This document shows, in pieces, positions 5,368 through 6,760 of a stretch of DNA of 6,760 nt (position 1 is its first letter; each line of letters opens with the position of its first letter). Below the pieces are notes generated by a model, which was not told the origin of the DNA, made no database searches, and was given only the letters and a program-made list of their open reading frames with translations. Position numbers and translations under genes: made by a program. This DNA comes from JBLHGU01 sp047615875 (GTDB taxonomy: Bacteria; Pseudomonadota; Gammaproteobacteria; Arenicellales; CAJQKF01), in the NCBI GenBank assembly GCA_047615875.1, contig JBLHGU010000269.1, positions 1-6,760 on the forward strand. Direction: 5' to 3'.

Positions 5368-6760
5368 ATGACCGCTCAGTTACGCCTGTTTGTCGGCGGA
5401 TTTATTTTTTGCTTTGCGGTCTGTGGGCTAATTATTGGCTGGCTCTGGCACGGGGCTGCACCGGCATTGAGCAATTGGTTGGCACTGCTTGCAGGATTTG
5501 CTCTGGCAGTAGCCATTATTATTGTCGTCGCTGTAGATTGGATTAGAACGTGTTTATACAGACCGCTGCAAAGTGTGGTGAGCTGGGCTCGGGAAATTCG
5601 GCAGGGCAATTTAACTGCCAGAATATCCGCCGACGATGCCGGGGATTTTTCCTCAGCACTTGATGATATTAATCGGGCATCGGAATGGCTGGAATCCCTG
5701 GCCGATGACAAGGAAGAGCAGCTTAAAGAACAAAAATCTGATATAGAACGCAAATCTCGTTCTTTAACGCTGCTATATGACGTGGTAGCCAGTATCAATA
5801 TGGCAACTGATATTCGAGTGCTCACATCTGGCTTTATGCATACGCTGGCCGATGCTATCGGTGCGCAAGCTGGAAGTATCCGCCTGCGTGAAAAGAATGG
5901 TCATCTAAGTTTGGTTGATGAGTATCACCTGACCAGTGGTTTGCATGCAGTGGAACAGCAGGCGGCAATTCACGAGCGATTGCTAGAAAAAGACTTTTCT
6001 ATCCAGGACATAACCGGTTTGTGTCCTTCCGATAATGTTTCTGGTGATGGCGATTTTAAGCATCTGAAACTGGTTGTGATGCCTTTGTGTTACCTGGATC
6101 AAGTAAATGGTGTATACCTGTTTTTTCTATCCAGAGATCGGTTGCACGCGTTCGATGAGTTAGGTCGACTACTCTCAAGTATTGGCCGTCAACTGGGCCT
6201 GGCGGTGGAGAAGTCCAGATTAGATGTTGAGACCAATCTAATTCCCAGGATGCAGGAGCGGGTAAATCTGGCCAATGAATTGCATGATTCTCTAGCTCAG
6301 ACGCTAGCCAGCTTGCGTTTTCAAGTGCGGGTTCTGGATGACACATTGCGTCAGAATAATGAGGCTGCTGTGTGGTCAGAGATGGAGCGGGTGGAATCCA
6401 GTTTGGAAGTGGCTAACACGGAATTACGGGAAATCATTGGCCATTTTCGCGCACCTATTGATCAGCGTGGATTGGTGCCCTCAATTAATGCGGCTCTGTC
6501 CAGGTTGCGTAAGGAGACCCAGATTGAAACCTATTTTCAAAACCAATGGGATGAACCAGAATTACCCAAAGAAGTTGAAGTACAGATATTAAGGATTGTG
6601 CAGGAAAGTTTAAGCAATATACGTAAACATAGCGGTGCTGATGCTGCTCGTGTGTTACTCAGTTGTGAAGATGGCTATTATCGTGTAATGGTAGAGGACG
6701 ATGGCCACGGGTTTGAACAGAAAAAAGACAATGCACCTAGTGATGGCCACTTTGGCTTGT
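5368..6760 (+). CDS. NarX-like sensor histidine kinase (HAMP-GAF-HisKA_3-HATPase), 3' end outside window
   Basis: Membrane-bound sensor kinase of the NarX/NarQ/DegS class that would autophosphorylate on His and pass the phosphate to a LuxR/NarL-type response regulator. The open frame runs from ATG 5368 to the right edge (464 complete codons). Order of parts: membrane segment 1 (about 7-27), a loop of only about ten residues, membrane segment 2 (about 38-59), HAMP linker (about 60-112, with YRPLQSVVSWAREIRQGNL), a charged, probably coiled-coil stretch (112-135), a GAF-like domain (about 140-290, with GSIRLRE and VVMPLCYLDQVNGVYLFFLS), the HisKA_3 box NELHDSLAQTL with phospho-acceptor H306, and the HATPase domain with N-box QESLSNIRKHS (N417) and G1 box VEDDGHGF (D445, G446, G448). 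It ends at GHFGL, near the G2 box, so perhaps 30-60 residues are missing. Unlike E. coli NarX it lacks the large periplasmic nitrate-binding domain. No strong ribosome site precedes the ATG; upstream in-frame TTG codons exist, but the ATG gives a normal membrane-protein start. Confidence 0.93.
   Translation, partial: MTAQLRLFVGGFIFCFAVCGLIIGWLWHGAAPALSNWLALLAGFALAVAIIIVVAVDWIRTCLYRPLQSVVSWAREIRQGNLTARISADDAGDFSSALDDINRASEWLESLADDKEEQLKEQKSDIERKSRSLTLLYDVVASINMATDIRVLTSGFMHTLADAIGAQAGSIRLREKNGHLSLVDEYHLTSGLHAVEQQAAIHERLLEKDFSIQDITGLCPSDNVSGDGDFKHLKLVVMPLCYLDQVNGVYLFFLSRDRLHAFDELGRLLSSIGRQLGLAVEKSRLDVETNLIPRMQERVNLANELHDSLAQTLASLRFQVRVLDDTLRQNNEAAVWSEMERVESSLEVANTELREIIGHFRAPIDQRGLVPSINAALSRLRKETQIETYFQNQWDEPELPKEVEVQILRIVQESLSNIRKHSGADAARVLLSCEDGYYRVMVEDDGHGFEQKKDNAPSDGHFGL

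Noticed and set aside
5376..5825. 149-codon open frame on the - strand
   Set aside because: Antisense to the kinase membrane, HAMP and linker regions; its composition is Ser-rich low complexity, as expected from reading a real gene backwards.
6056..6592. Open frames on both strands (6056-6346 on - and 6338-6592 on +)
   Set aside because: Both are alternative readings of the kinase GAF/HisKA_3 coding region, which runs uninterrupted through here with H-box and N-box motifs in the third frame.

Overview
The window reads as ordinary chromosomal DNA from a gammaproteobacterium of moderate GC content. The main clue is the pair secB-gpsA in the order known from Enterobacteria and many other Gammaproteobacteria. 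The proteins downstream (a YjjV-like TatD hydrolase, a beta-carbonic anhydrase, a bacterial-type pterin carbinolamine dehydratase and a NarX-type kinase) agree with this. I cannot name the genus. No rRNA, tRNA, CRISPR, insertion sequence or phage gene is visible.

Left block (1-3915, + strand): the 3' end of secB (protein-export chaperone), gpsA (glycerol-3-phosphate dehydrogenase), a tatD-family hydrolase whose ATG overlaps the gpsA stop, a beta-class carbonic anhydrase, a pterin-4a-carbinolamine dehydratase (phhB) and an Sfp-type 4'-phosphopantetheinyl transferase. Gaps are 70, -4, 18, 62 and 23 bases, so all or part of this could be one transcript. The two larger gaps (secB-gpsA and carbonic anhydrase-phhB) each hold an inverted repeat that may tune or break it. 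The genes belong to different pathways (export, phospholipid backbone, nucleic-acid or general hydrolysis, CO2/bicarbonate, pterin recycling, carrier-protein activation). This looks like a housekeeping neighbourhood, not a single biochemical system.

Right block (3863-6760): a YcaD-like major facilitator transporter on the - strand, whose 3' end overlaps the phosphopantetheinyl transferase by 53 bases tail to tail. Diverging from it on the + strand is a NarX/NarL-type sensor histidine kinase (two membrane segments, HAMP, GAF-like, HisKA_3 and HATPase domains) that runs off the right edge. The 107-base region between their starts carries a 7-bp perfect inverted repeat. Each arm contains a TTGACC hexamer that can serve as the -35 box of one of two face-to-face promoters. 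This is the most notable regulatory structure in the window.

I found no convincing new multi-gene system. The best leads are the symmetric divergent control region, the kinase that has kept a NarX-like core but lost the large periplasmic sensor, and an Asp at the usual His position in the CoA-binding motif of the phosphopantetheinyl transferase.
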